Part shown: one piece after another, positions 13,825-19,955 of the stretch
How positions within the stretch are numbered: position 1 is the stretch's first letter
Layout of the letters: each line of letters begins with the position of its first letter
Origin: Oscillospiraceae bacterium
Lineage (GTDB): Bacteria > Bacillota > Clostridia > Oscillospirales > Oscillospiraceae
Reading direction: 5' to 3'
NCBI GenBank assembly: GCA_902766215.1
Contig: CACXCV010000019.1
Location: 1-19,955, forward strand
DNA: 19,955 bases
Notes under the pieces: generated by a model
Told to the model about the DNA's origin: nothing
The model's input: only the letters and a program-made list of their open reading frames with translations
Databases searched by the model: none
Position numbers and translations under genes: made by a program

Positions 13825-14499
13825 ATGATCTGGTGCGTAGAAGATGACGCAAGCATCCGCGACATCGAGATTTATGCGCTCAATTCCACGGGGCTGGAGG
13901 CCAGGGGCTTTGAAGACGGCCTCTCGTTTTGGCAGGCGCTGCAGGCCGAGCAGCCCCAGCTGGTGATTTTGGACGTGATGCTCCCCGGCGTGGACGGCGT
14001 CGAGCTGCTGCGCCGGATGAAGGACGCGCCGGAGCTGAGCCAGATCCCCGTGATTATGGCCACGGCCAAGGGCGCGGAATATGACAAGATCCAAAGTCTG
14101 GATCTGGGTGCAGACGACTATCTGGTCAAGCCCTTCGGCATGATGGAGATGGTATCGCGGGTCAAGGCGGTGCTGCGCCGCTGCCAGCCCCGGCAGGCGG
14201 CGCACCTGCTGCAGGTCGGCGGGCTGATCGTCAACTTGGACGAGCGCACCGCGACGGTGGACGGACAGCGGATCATGATTACTTATAAGGAGTTTGAGCT
14301 GCTGCGGCTGTTCCTGTCCAATCCGGGCATGGCCTTTACCCGCGAGCAGCTGTTCGCGCAGGTGTGGAACACCGAGTATATGGGCGAAAGCCGCACGCTG
14401 GACATGCACATCCGCACGCTGCGGCAAAAGCTGGGGCCCTATGGAAAAATGATTGAAACCGTGCGTAACGTGGGCTATCGCCTGGAGGTGGCACAATGA
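13825..14499 (+). CDS. Phosphate-type response regulator, OmpR/PhoB family
   Basis: A 224-residue transcription factor of the PhoB/PhoP type. The receiver domain (residues 1 to about 115) has the acidic pair Asp7-Asp8, phosphoacceptor Asp50 (LVILDVMLPG), Thr80 (MATAKG) and Lys102 (VKPFG). The C-terminal winged helix-turn-helix (about 130-222) shows LTYKEF-like ITYKEFELLRLFLSNPG, FTREQLFAQVW and RTLDMHIRTLRQKLG. It begins one base after phoU and overlaps the kinase start (ATGA). Its likely targets are the boxes before pstS. The name phoB or phoP depends on lineage convention, so no symbol is given. Confidence 0.95.
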   Translation: MIWCVEDDASIRDIEIYALNSTGLEARGFEDGLSFWQALQAEQPQLVILDVMLPGVDGVELLRRMKDAPELSQIPVIMATAKGAEYDKIQSLDLGADDYLVKPFGMMEMVSRVKAVLRRCQPRQAAHLLQVGGLIVNLDERTATVDGQRIMITYKEFELLRLFLSNPGMAFTREQLFAQVWNTEYMGESRTLDMHIRTLRQKLGPYGKMIETVRNVGYRLEVAQ

Positions 14500-16166
14500 C
14501 AAACCGTATTTTTCGCTCGATCCTCATCGTGGCCATTGCAGTGCTGCTGGCCAGCTTTGTGATCATCACCTGGTGCCTGTACGACTATTTCGGCGGGCTG
14601 CAGGAGGACCTGCTGCAGGAAGAGCTGGGGCTGGCCGCCGCAGCAACCGAGGAGGACGGCGCAGCCTATCTGCGGGCGCTGGACAGCAGCTATCGCCTGA
14701 CCTGGGTGGCACCCGACGGCAGCGTGCTCTATGACACACAGGTAGACGCCGCCGGGATGGAAAACCATGGCGACCGCACGGAGATTGCCCAGGCCCTGCA
14801 GACGGGCAGCGGCAGCAGTTCGCGCTATTCTGCCACGCTGACGGAAAAGACCATCTATAAGGCCGTGCGGCTGTCCGACGGGTCGGTGCTGCGCATTTCC
14901 AAGAGCCATGCCACGGCTGCCACGCTGGTGATGGGGATGATCCAGCCAATTATGATTGTGGCGGTGCTGGCGGTGATCCTTTCAGCCCTGCTGGCCGGCC
15001 GTATGGCGCGGCGCGTGGTGCAGCCGCTGAACCAGCTGGATCTGGAGCACCCGCTGGACAACGACGCCTATGAGGAGCTGTTGCCCCTGCTGCACCGGAT
15101 CCATGCCCAACACCAGCAGATTGAGCAGCAGCTGCGCAGCCTCAGACAGCGGCAGGACGAATTTGACCAGATTACCGGCAGCATGCAGGAGGGGCTGGTG
15201 CTGCTGGACGCCAAGGAGAACATACTGAGCATCAATCCGGCGGCCCGGGCGCTGTTCGGCGCAGAGCCGTCCTGCGTGGGGCAGGACTTTTTAACCGTGG
15301 ACCGCAGCCAGGAGATGAGCCAGGCCATCGCCGCCGCCATGGCCGACGGGCACCACGAACTGCGCGCCCAGCGCGGCGGCCGGAAATACCAGTTTGACAT
15401 CAGCCGGATCGAGTCGCAGGGCACGGTGGCAGGCACGGTGCTTCTCTCCTTTGACGTCAGCGAGCAGGCAGAGTCGGAGCGGAGCCGCCGCGAGTTTACG
15501 GCCAACGTCTCCCACGAGCTGAAGACGCCGCTGCAGTCGATCATCGGCAGCGCAGAACTGATGGAAAACGGACTGGTGAAGCCAGAGGATATGCCGCGCT
15601 TTGTGGGGCACATCCGTCAGGAGGCGGCCCGCCTGGTGACGCTCATCGATGACATTATCCGCCTGTCCCAGCTGGACGAGGGCGGCGACATGCCGCAGGA
15701 GCCGCTGTCTCTGCTGGATCTGGCCGAGGAGGCCAGCCAGGCGCTTTCCGCCGCGGCCGAGGCCAAGCAGGTACAGCTGACGGTGGACGGCACGCCGGGA
15801 CGGATGGTCGGCGTACACCGGCTGGTGTACGAAATCGTCTATAATCTCTGCGACAACGCCATCAAGTACAATGTGCAGGGTGGCCGGGTGGAGCTGACCG
15901 TGGCCGACACGGTGCGCGAGGCATCGCTGACGGTAAAGGACACGGGCCTCGGCATTGCGCCGGAGCATCAGAGCCGGGTGTTCGAGCGGTTCTACCGCGT
16001 GGACAAGAGCCACTCGAAGCAGTCGGGCGGAACCGGCCTGGGCCTGTCCATTGTCAAGCATGCCGTGCTGTATCACCATGGAACGATTCACCTGGAGAGC
16101 ACCCCGGGCGTGGGGACGACGATTACCGTGGCCTTCCCCAAGGCGGCAGGGGGACAGGGGTTGTAA
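14496..16166 (+). CDS. phoR: Phosphate-type sensor histidine kinase, PhoR-like
   Basis: A 556-residue membrane sensor that phosphorylates the adjacent regulator. Domains in order: first membrane helix (about 8-30, IVAIAVLLASFVIITW); extracytoplasmic sensor region (about 31-145); second helix (MIQPIMIVAVLAVILSALLA); short signal-transmission segment with a coiled coil; PAS domain (about 220-315, ITGSMQEGLVLLDAKENILS); HisKA with the phosphoacceptor His340 in NVSHELKTPLQS; HATPase with NLCDNAIKYN, DTGLGIAP and GGTGLGLSIVKH. It is the last gene of the pst-pho operon, coupled by four bases to the response regulator. The sensor region is unique enough that direct phosphate sensing cannot be assumed; PhoU-Pst signalling through the PAS domain is the usual model. 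Confidence 0.94.
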   Translation: MTNRIFRSILIVAIAVLLASFVIITWCLYDYFGGLQEDLLQEELGLAAAATEEDGAAYLRALDSSYRLTWVAPDGSVLYDTQVDAAGMENHGDRTEIAQALQTGSGSSSRYSATLTEKTIYKAVRLSDGSVLRISKSHATAATLVMGMIQPIMIVAVLAVILSALLAGRMARRVVQPLNQLDLEHPLDNDAYEELLPLLHRIHAQHQQIEQQLRSLRQRQDEFDQITGSMQEGLVLLDAKENILSINPAARALFGAEPSCVGQDFLTVDRSQEMSQAIAAAMADGHHELRAQRGGRKYQFDISRIESQGTVAGTVLLSFDVSEQAESERSRREFTANVSHELKTPLQSIIGSAELMENGLVKPEDMPRFVGHIRQEAARLVTLIDDIIRLSQLDEGGDMPQEPLSLLDLAEEASQALSAAAEAKQVQLTVDGTPGRMVGVHRLVYEIVYNLCDNAIKYNVQGGRVELTVADTVREASLTVKDTGLGIAPEHQSRVFERFYRVDKSHSKQSGGTGLGLSIVKHAVLYHHGTIHLESTPGVGTTITVAFPKAAGGQGL

Positions 16167-16236
16167 CGGCGCGGACCTGAGCTGCCGCTGCTGACTTAGC
16201 CGCGGCGCAGATCTTCAGCTGCACCAGAAACAAAGA

Positions 16237-16281
16237 AAAGCGCAGGAATGAACGCGGATAAGACGGTCATTCCTGCGCTTT
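16237..16281 (-). terminator. Terminator of the solo TetR gene (stem overlaps its stop codon)
   Basis: A perfect 15-bp inverted repeat, 16237-16251 against 16267-16281, with a 15-base loop. Read on the minus strand it is followed by TTCTTTGTTTC. The 5' arm of the minus-strand stem includes the last codons and stop of the TetR gene. It may also stop transcripts from the phoR side, but no T-run follows on the plus strand. Confidence 0.8.
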
Positions 16282-16866
16282 CTGCGCAAATGCCGGGAGC
16301 CTGGCCGGCGGGCCATAGACGGAGGCCAGCGCGCGGCATTCGCGGCGAAAGGCCTCGCGCAGCGCTGTGTCGGACAGGTGCAGGTGTCCGGTGTTGGCGA
16401 GAATCGCCAGACCGTAGGAAAAATAGATCATGTCCTGGTGAAAGCGCCGGGCAGTTTCCTCGCTGTAGCCTAATTCGTCTACAATGGTCTGAATGATCTC
16501 CTGCTGCAGCACATCCGCCTGATACTGGCCGAACTGGTTGTCCTCCAGGTAGAGCCAGCGGAACAGCTGCTTTTCCTGCGCGGCGAACTGCACAAACCCC
16601 ATGCCATAGCTGCTGTAGCGGCTGTCGCTGCCCTCGTGCGCCCGCAGAACCGCGTGCACGCGCTGCGTGTGCATGGCAATGACGCGCTGGGTCAGGGCGG
16701 CCTTCAGCTCGTCCATGCTGCGAAAGGACAGATAGATGGGCTGCGTGGAGCAGCCTAACTTTTTGGCCACGCTGCGGGCGTTGATGGCGGAGAAACCGCC
16801 GTCGCGCAAAACGTCCACCGCCGCGTCGATAATCGCGTCTTTTGTAATTTTCTTTGTGGCAGGCAT
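16267..16866 (-). CDS. TetR/AcrR-family regulator (solo)
   Basis: A 199-residue repressor. The N-terminal helix-turn-helix is TKDAIIDAAVDVLRDGG then INARSVAKKLGCSTQPIYLSF; the rest is a helical ligand domain with GMGFVQFAAQEKQLFRWLYLE, resembling the other two TetR proteins in the window. GGGAGGGAA precedes the ATG at 16866 on the minus strand. It has its own consensus promoter and a palindrome, so it is probably autoregulated. It stands alone between the phoR end and the ABC permease, so its target is not evident; a distant target or the neighbouring transporter is possible. Confidence 0.93.
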   Translation of the reverse strand: MPATKKITKDAIIDAAVDVLRDGGFSAINARSVAKKLGCSTQPIYLSFRSMDELKAALTQRVIAMHTQRVHAVLRAHEGSDSRYSSYGMGFVQFAAQEKQLFRWLYLEDNQFGQYQADVLQQEIIQTIVDELGYSEETARRFHQDMIYFSYGLAILANTGHLHLSDTALREAFRRECRALASVYGPPARLPAFAQKAQE

Positions 16867-16882
16867 TGCATTCCCTCCGGGT

Positions 16883-16926
16883 CATAACACGGCATAACAC
16901 GATGCAATCAATAACGTGGCGTTATT
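16883..16926. promoter_or_regulatory. Operator region of the solo TetR gene
   Basis: AATAACG (16910-16916) and CGTTATT (16920-16926) form a perfect palindrome with a 3-base spacer, touching the -10 box. Two direct copies of CATAACAC (16883-16890 and 16893-16900), ten bases apart, repeat the same half-site closer to the gene. Together they look like a multi-site TetR operator. Confidence 0.7.
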
Positions 16927-16952
16927 ATATGCCGGGATGCAGCGCTTGTCAA
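16924..16952 (-). promoter_or_regulatory. Perfect consensus promoter of the solo TetR gene
   Basis: On the minus strand TTGACA (16952-16947), 17 bases, TATAAT (16929-16924). Both hexamers are exact consensus. The palindrome at 16910-16926 overlaps the -10 edge. Confidence 0.9.
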
Positions 16953-16987
16953 GCCTCACACGGCGGCGGGATCAGCCCGCTGCCGCG

Positions 16988-17719
16988 TTACTGCCGCTTC
17001 ATCTGCCGCAGAAACAGTCCCACGGCCAGCCCCGTGGCGGCGGCTGCATAGCCCAGCACCCAGAAAAGGTGGGGTGCAAGAGTGGAAACGCTGCCGCGCA
17101 GCGCTGCGCGCTCCAGCTCGACCGCGTGGACGAACGGCAGGGCATGGGCGATTCGCCGAAACACGCCGCCTACAAGATTCAGGTCAAACCAGGTGCCGGA
17201 CAGCCACGCAGTCAGGTTGGTGAACAGCGCGCCGCAGACAGCGCCGACCTGCTTGACATTCAGCACGCTGCCGCACAGCAGCCCCGTCGAGAGGAAAAAC
17301 AGTGCGGCGGGGAGCATCAGCGCCGCGGCGTACAGGATGTTTCCCGTGACAGGCAGCCCCAGGATGATTGCCACGCCGTAGCAAACGAGACTTTGCAGCA
17401 GCGCGAGGGGCAGCAGCGGAAGCAGATAGCCTAGGATGAAGTCCAGCGCCGTCAGGGGCGTGGTATACAGCCGGGCAAGAAAGGCGCTCTCGCGGTCCCT
17501 GGCCACCAGGGTGGCAGAAAACAGCGTGAAAAACGCCAGGCCAAACACGGCGATGCCGGGGGCCAGCTGCTGAATTTCGAACAGGCTCACCGGGATATTT
17601 GCCTGAATGGCCGACAAAAGCAGCAGCAGCACAACCGGAAACCCAATGCCGAAGGCCAGATTCAGCGGGTCGCGCAGGATTTCCTTTGCCGTTCTGCCAG
17701 AAAACGCAAGCAGCTTCAT
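16988..17719 (-). CDS. ABC-2 type transporter permease
   Basis: A 243-residue membrane protein with about six hydrophobic helices: LAFGIGFPVVLLLLLSAIQ, GIAVFGLAFFTLFSATLVA, FILGYLLPLLPLALLQSLVC, LYAAALMLPAALFFLSTGLL, VGAVCGALFTNLTAWLSG and FWVLGYAAAATGLAVGLFL. The order and the segment ARDRESAFLARLYTTPL are typical of ABC-2 exporters of drugs or lipids. The start MKLLAFSGRTAKEIL at 17719 overlaps the ATPase stop by ATGA; the longer open frame upstream lies inside the ATPase gene. It partners with the ATPase encoded just before it. The substrate is unknown; efflux of a toxic compound sensed by the operon's TetR is the simplest model. Confidence 0.9.
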   Translation of the reverse strand: MKLLAFSGRTAKEILRDPLNLAFGIGFPVVLLLLLSAIQANIPVSLFEIQQLAPGIAVFGLAFFTLFSATLVARDRESAFLARLYTTPLTALDFILGYLLPLLPLALLQSLVCYGVAIILGLPVTGNILYAAALMLPAALFFLSTGLLCGSVLNVKQVGAVCGALFTNLTAWLSGTWFDLNLVGGVFRRIAHALPFVHAVELERAALRGSVSTLAPHLFWVLGYAAAATGLAVGLFLRQMKRQ

Positions 17720-18444
17720 GTCGCATCCTCCTTTACAATGGCGACAAAGGCGTCTTCGAATTTGTCCTTGCCCGCCAGCTGTTTCAGCTCCTCCGCTGTG
17801 CCGGTGGTGAGGAGCCGCCCGTCTTTCATAATGCCGATGCGGTCGGAGAGCGCCTCGGCCTCTTCCATGTAGTGCGTGGTCAGAATGATGGTGATTGCGC
17901 CCTTCAGCGCGCGGATCGCGTCCCACAGGTCGCTGCGCGCCAGCACGTCAAGGCCCAGCGTCGGCTCGTCAAGGAACAGAATCTGCGGCTCGCTGATGAG
18001 CGCCATGGCAATGCTGAGCCTGCGTTGCCAGCCGCCGGAGAGCCTGCCGGCCTTTTTCTTCAGCACGGCGTCCAGGCCAAACTGCGCCGACAGCGCTGTG
18101 ACCTTCTGCCTGGATTTTTCTTTGGAAAAGCCGTGCACGCCGCACATCAGCTCCAGGTTTTCCTTGACGGTCAGGTTCGGCGCAACCGCCGTCTCCTGCG
18201 GGGACACGCCGATCATGGCCTTGACCGCCGCCGTGTCGCGGACGATGCTCTTCCCGCCCAGCAGCGCCTCGCCGCTGGTGGGGCGGCTCAGGCAGGACAG
18301 CATTCTGATTGTGGTGGTCTTGCCCGCGCCGTTGACGCCCAGCAGCGAGAACAGCTCGCCCTGCGCCACCTGCAGGTTCAGGTCCTCGACAGCCGTGACG
18401 TCGCGGTATTCCTTTCTCAGGTGTTCGGTTTTAATTGCCTGCAT
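17716..18444 (-). CDS. ABC transporter ATP-binding protein (ABC-2 exporter type)
   Basis: A 242-residue ATPase of the exporter class that includes CcmA/DrrA-type proteins. Walker A is GVNGAGKTT at about residues 36-44; Q-loop at GVSPQETAVAPNLTVKENL; signature LSGGWQRRLSIAMAL, with Trp where Gln is common; Walker B ILFLDEPTLGLD; switch histidine in LTTHYMEEAE. CTGGAGGGAAG precedes the ATG at 18444. Its first 14 bases overlap the end of the TetR gene upstream, and its stop overlaps the permease start, so all three are tightly coupled. Confidence 0.95.
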   Translation of the reverse strand: MQAIKTEHLRKEYRDVTAVEDLNLQVAQGELFSLLGVNGAGKTTTIRMLSCLSRPTSGEALLGGKSIVRDTAAVKAMIGVSPQETAVAPNLTVKENLELMCGVHGFSKEKSRQKVTALSAQFGLDAVLKKKAGRLSGGWQRRLSIAMALISEPQILFLDEPTLGLDVLARSDLWDAIRALKGAITIILTTHYMEEAEALSDRIGIMKDGRLLTTGTAEELKQLAGKDKFEDAFVAIVKEDAT

Positions 18445-19009
18445 GATTGCTTCCCTCCAGATAGCGGTATCGCATACCCTGATATGCGTCGGTCAGCACG
18501 TCGCTGATCAGCGCGTCGTCCCAATTCAGATAAGAGGTTGCCAGCATGGTGGCGATTCCGTGGACGAACAGCCACATTTCCAGGTGAAACCGGCGGGCCG
18601 CGTCTTCGCTGAGGCCAAGGCTCTTCTGGATCAGCGCCAGCAGCGGCCGGATGGACTCCCTGTCTTCAACAATGGGTTCGCCGCTCCGGTCGCGCATGAA
18701 GAGCAGCTTGAACAGCTCCTTTTCCTCCCGCGCAAAGTGGATATATGCCATGCCGCTGGCCTTATAGGGCGGATAGTCGCCGCGGCGCATCTCCGTCTCG
18801 ATGGCGGCTTGATACAGCGCGTCTGCGGCTGTGAGGACGGCCTGCTGCACGTCCTCCATGCTTTTGAACAGACTGAAAATGGGCTTTACCGAGCAGCCCA
18901 GTTCAGCCGCCAGGGCGCGGGCGGTCAGTCCCGCCGGCCCGGCCCGCCGGGTGATCGTCAGGGCAGCGGCGACAATCTGCTCTTTTGTAAACAGAAATTT
19001 CGGCGGCAT
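18431..19009 (-). CDS. TetR/AcrR-family regulator of the ABC exporter operon
   Basis: A 192-residue repressor leading a TetR-ATPase-permease operon. Helix-turn-helix: TKEQIVAAALTITRRAG then LTARALAAELGCSVKPIFSLF. The ligand domain has GMAYIHFAREEKELFKLLFMRD, shared in pattern with the two other TetR proteins here. AGGAGGATCC sits before the ATG at 19009; the frame continues 20 codons further, but those codons cover the palindrome and reach the promoter, so they are not translated. Stop overlaps the ATPase start by 14 bases. It most likely represses its own operon through the palindrome at 19035-19048 and responds to a molecule the transporter removes. Confidence 0.94.
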   Translation of the reverse strand: MPPKFLFTKEQIVAAALTITRRAGPAGLTARALAAELGCSVKPIFSLFKSMEDVQQAVLTAADALYQAAIETEMRRGDYPPYKASGMAYIHFAREEKELFKLLFMRDRSGEPIVEDRESIRPLLALIQKSLGLSEDAARRFHLEMWLFVHGIATMLATSYLNWDDALISDVLTDAYQGMRYRYLEGSNHAGN

Positions 19010-19034
19010 CGGGGATCCTCCTGAATAAAAACTA

Positions 19035-19048
19035 TCGTTGCGCAACGA
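19035..19048. promoter_or_regulatory. Palindromic operator of the ABC exporter operon
   Basis: TCGTTGCGCAACGA is a perfect 14-bp palindrome centred between the -10 box and the ribosome site, at the expected transcription start. It is the likely binding site of the TetR protein encoded 26 bases further on. Confidence 0.8.
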
Positions 19049-19057
19049 ACGTTTCCT

Positions 19058-19085
19058 ATTATACATCAAAAAGCGGCCATGTCAA
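19058..19085 (-). promoter_or_regulatory. Perfect-hexamer promoter of the ABC exporter operon
   Basis: On the minus strand TTGACA (19085-19080), 16 bases, TATAAT (19063-19058). The spacing is one base shorter than optimal. It is followed by the palindromic operator. Confidence 0.88.
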
Positions 19086-19112
19086 GCCCTGCCCGGCAAA
19101 GAGAACGCCCAG

Positions 19113-19138
19113 GGCCATGCAGCACGCGCTGCATGGCC
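19113..19138 (-). terminator. Hairpin after the truncated regulator gene
   Basis: GGCCATGCAGC (19113-19123) pairs perfectly with GCTGCATGGCC (19128-19138) around ACGC. It lies just after the stop of the truncated regulator on the minus strand and before the next promoter. The T-run is poor (GTTCTCTTTG, some distance on), so it may be a weak terminator. Confidence 0.55.
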
Positions 19139-19150
19139 GTGGGCTGCCGC

Positions 19151-19501
19151 TTATGGAGTTGTGGCCTGCCAGTGCTTCAGCCCGGGCAGCAGCGTGCGCA
19201 TATACTCCCGTACCTGGTCGGGGGAGAAGGATTCGTTTGCCATGTGGGCCGCAAGAAAGTCAAGCAGCTCGTCCATGCTCCCATAGGCAAACGAACCGTC
19301 GCGGTAGCACCACCTGCAATAGTCCTCGTTTGGCGTGCCGTCGGGCTCGCAGCTGATTATGGCCTCTTCCAGCGGCATGCCGCAGCACTGGCAGATTTGC
19401 TGCCGCGGCGCACCCAGAAGCGTGTTGATGGAAACGTCGAAGACCTTTGATAGGAGCTTCAGCGTTTCCGTGTTGGGAACGGTTTCGCCCGTTTCCCGCA
19501 C
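19151..19501 (-). pseudogene. XRE regulator with zinc ribbon, N-terminus lost at element junction
   Basis: What remains is the end of an XRE helix-turn-helix (GETVPNTETLKLLSKVFDVSINTLLG), then a zinc-ribbon domain with CQCCG and CRWCY, and a helical tail ending LLPGLKHWQ. In intact relatives the first part continues backward as a typical XRE domain ending in a W-E-x-G segment just before GETVPN. Here the codon expected to be TGG (Trp) reads CGG and all sequence before it is foreign, so the break lies at about 19495-19500. The remaining frame could begin only at a GTG (19501) without a ribosome site. About the first 50 residues are missing and may lie beyond the element outside the window. Confidence 0.8.
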
Positions 19502-19503
19502 TT

Positions 19504-19566
19504 AAAGATATTGGTTATGTACGAGTGCCTACGCCTACTTGCATAGGCACTCATATCTTTGTTTTT
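19504..19566. repeat. Long interrupted palindrome at the element boundary (attachment-site candidate)
   Basis: AAAGATAT (19504-19511) pairs with ATATCTTT (19553-19560), and GAGTGCCTA (19523-19531) pairs with TAGGCACTC (19544-19552). One strand has an 11-base insertion between the two arms. On the plus strand GTTTTT follows, so it could also act as a terminator. Its place directly inside the junction suggests recombinase binding. Confidence 0.65.
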
Positions 19567-19955
19567 ACTCAATTTTGCCGATAAAGCGGTAGTAGATGTC
19601 AATATCCTGCTCACGCATACCGTCCACGGTGGTAGCTTCGTGAATGACGATCTTTTCAATCAGCGTATTCAGAAGCTCCGCTGTCAGTTCGGTAGGATTG
19701 GCATACTGCTTGATAAGAGAAATCCAGGTCTCCGCATCGACAGTTGTTTGCTTTTCAGATTCAAGCTCGGCAGTCAGCCTTTTGATCTTCTCGACAAGCT
19801 CCTGCTGCTCGGTCTGATATTTCTGAGACATCATGTTGAAGTTGTATTCCGTGATGCGTCCGTCCGACCAGTCCTCGTACAGCTTCGCAAACTTGCGGTC
19901 AACCTCTGCTCTGCGTTTCTCGGCTCTTGTAAGCTCTGCGCTCTGCCTTTTGGCA
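19565..19955 (-). CDS. Large serine recombinase, C-terminal part, cut by window edge
   Basis: Only the last 130 or so residues are in the window; the frame stays open to the right edge. It reads AKRQSAELTRAEKRRAEVDR, then a long charged coiled-coil segment (LVEKIKRLTAELESEKQTTV), then LLNTLIEKIVIHEATTVDG and the ending DIDIYYRFIGKIE. This layout (coiled coil followed by a DUF4368-like tail) matches the C-terminus of site-specific recombinases from clostridial conjugative or mobilisable transposons. The catalytic serine domain must lie beyond the window. It presumably catalysed the insertion into the XRE/zinc-ribbon gene next to it. Codon use is less GC-rich than in the chromosomal genes. Confidence 0.85.
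   Translation of the reverse strand, partial: AKRQSAELTRAEKRRAEVDRKFAKLYEDWSDGRITEYNFNMMSQKYQTEQQELVEKIKRLTAELESEKQTTVDAETWISLIKQYANPTELTAELLNTLIEKIVIHEATTVDGMREQDIDIYYRFIGKIE

Larger units (their letters stand above)
19498..19955. mobile_element. End of an integrative element carrying a large serine recombinase
   Basis: From about 19498 rightward the sequence is unrelated to the interrupted regulator gene and base use becomes more AT-rich. The first 68 bases are dominated by a long palindrome, and the first gene is a recombinase reading toward the boundary, the usual place for the integrase of a serine-recombinase element. The element extends past the window, so its size and cargo are unknown. 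Confidence 0.75.

Noticed and set aside
16930..16987. Possible small gene or RNA between the solo TetR promoter and the permease
   Set aside because: It is short and accounted for by the -35 box and the end of the permease gene; nothing further is visible.
17599..19024. Two long plus-strand frames across the ABC ATPase and TetR region
   Set aside because: They run antisense to two well-supported genes and show no domain or ribosome site.

Overview
The window looks like a chromosomal segment of a GC-rich anaerobic Firmicute, most likely a clostridial gut lineage of the Oscillospirales type. This is inferred from a type III glutamine synthetase, a T-box leader, a CIRCE operator, consensus sigma-A promoters, strong GGAGG ribosome-binding sites and a large serine recombinase ending in a DUF4368-like tail. 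No rRNA, tRNA or CRISPR array was seen.

Layout: (1) 1-5167 (+) is a nitrogen-assimilation block: the 3' part of a type III glutamine synthetase, an ammonium transporter fused to a C-terminal PII domain, and an asparagine synthetase preceded by an asparagine-specific (AAC) T-box leader. Ammonium import, its fixation into glutamine and the use of glutamine for asparagine lie side by side. (2) 5231-7177 (+) is a two-gene unit with its own promoter and terminator: an HD-domain protein translationally coupled to an MGDG-synthase/UgtP-like glycosyltransferase. (3) 7097-8768 (+) is a visibly AT-richer islet with a TetR regulator, a cysteine-rich KTR-type mini-protein and a DUF3795-like cysteine-rich protein. 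It is flanked by imperfect direct repeats; the right copy carries a decayed copy of the glycosyltransferase 3' end. (4) 8889-9650 (+) is a small heat-shock protein gene under a perfect CIRCE (HrcA) operator. (5) 9717-16166 (+) is a complete phosphate regulon, pstS-pstC-pstA-pstB-phoU-response regulator-histidine kinase, with putative Pho boxes ahead of pstS and a hairpin between pstS and pstC. (6) 16237-19138 (-) holds two TetR units: a solo TetR, and a TetR-ABC ATPase-ABC permease operon. (7) 19151-19955 (-) is a regulator gene (XRE helix-turn-helix plus zinc ribbon) that has lost its N-terminal half exactly where a mobile element begins; the element's large serine recombinase runs off the window.

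The most noteworthy signals are: the Asn T-box with no obvious terminator; the Amt-PII fusion; three TetR regulators of one subfamily, each behind a TTGACA/TATAAT promoter with a perfect palindrome at or next to the -10; the repeat-flanked islet; and the recombinase-disrupted regulator with a long palindrome at the element boundary. I did not find a clearly unprecedented multi-gene system. The closest candidates are the repeated TetR/promoter/palindrome modules and the switch-like insertion at the right end.
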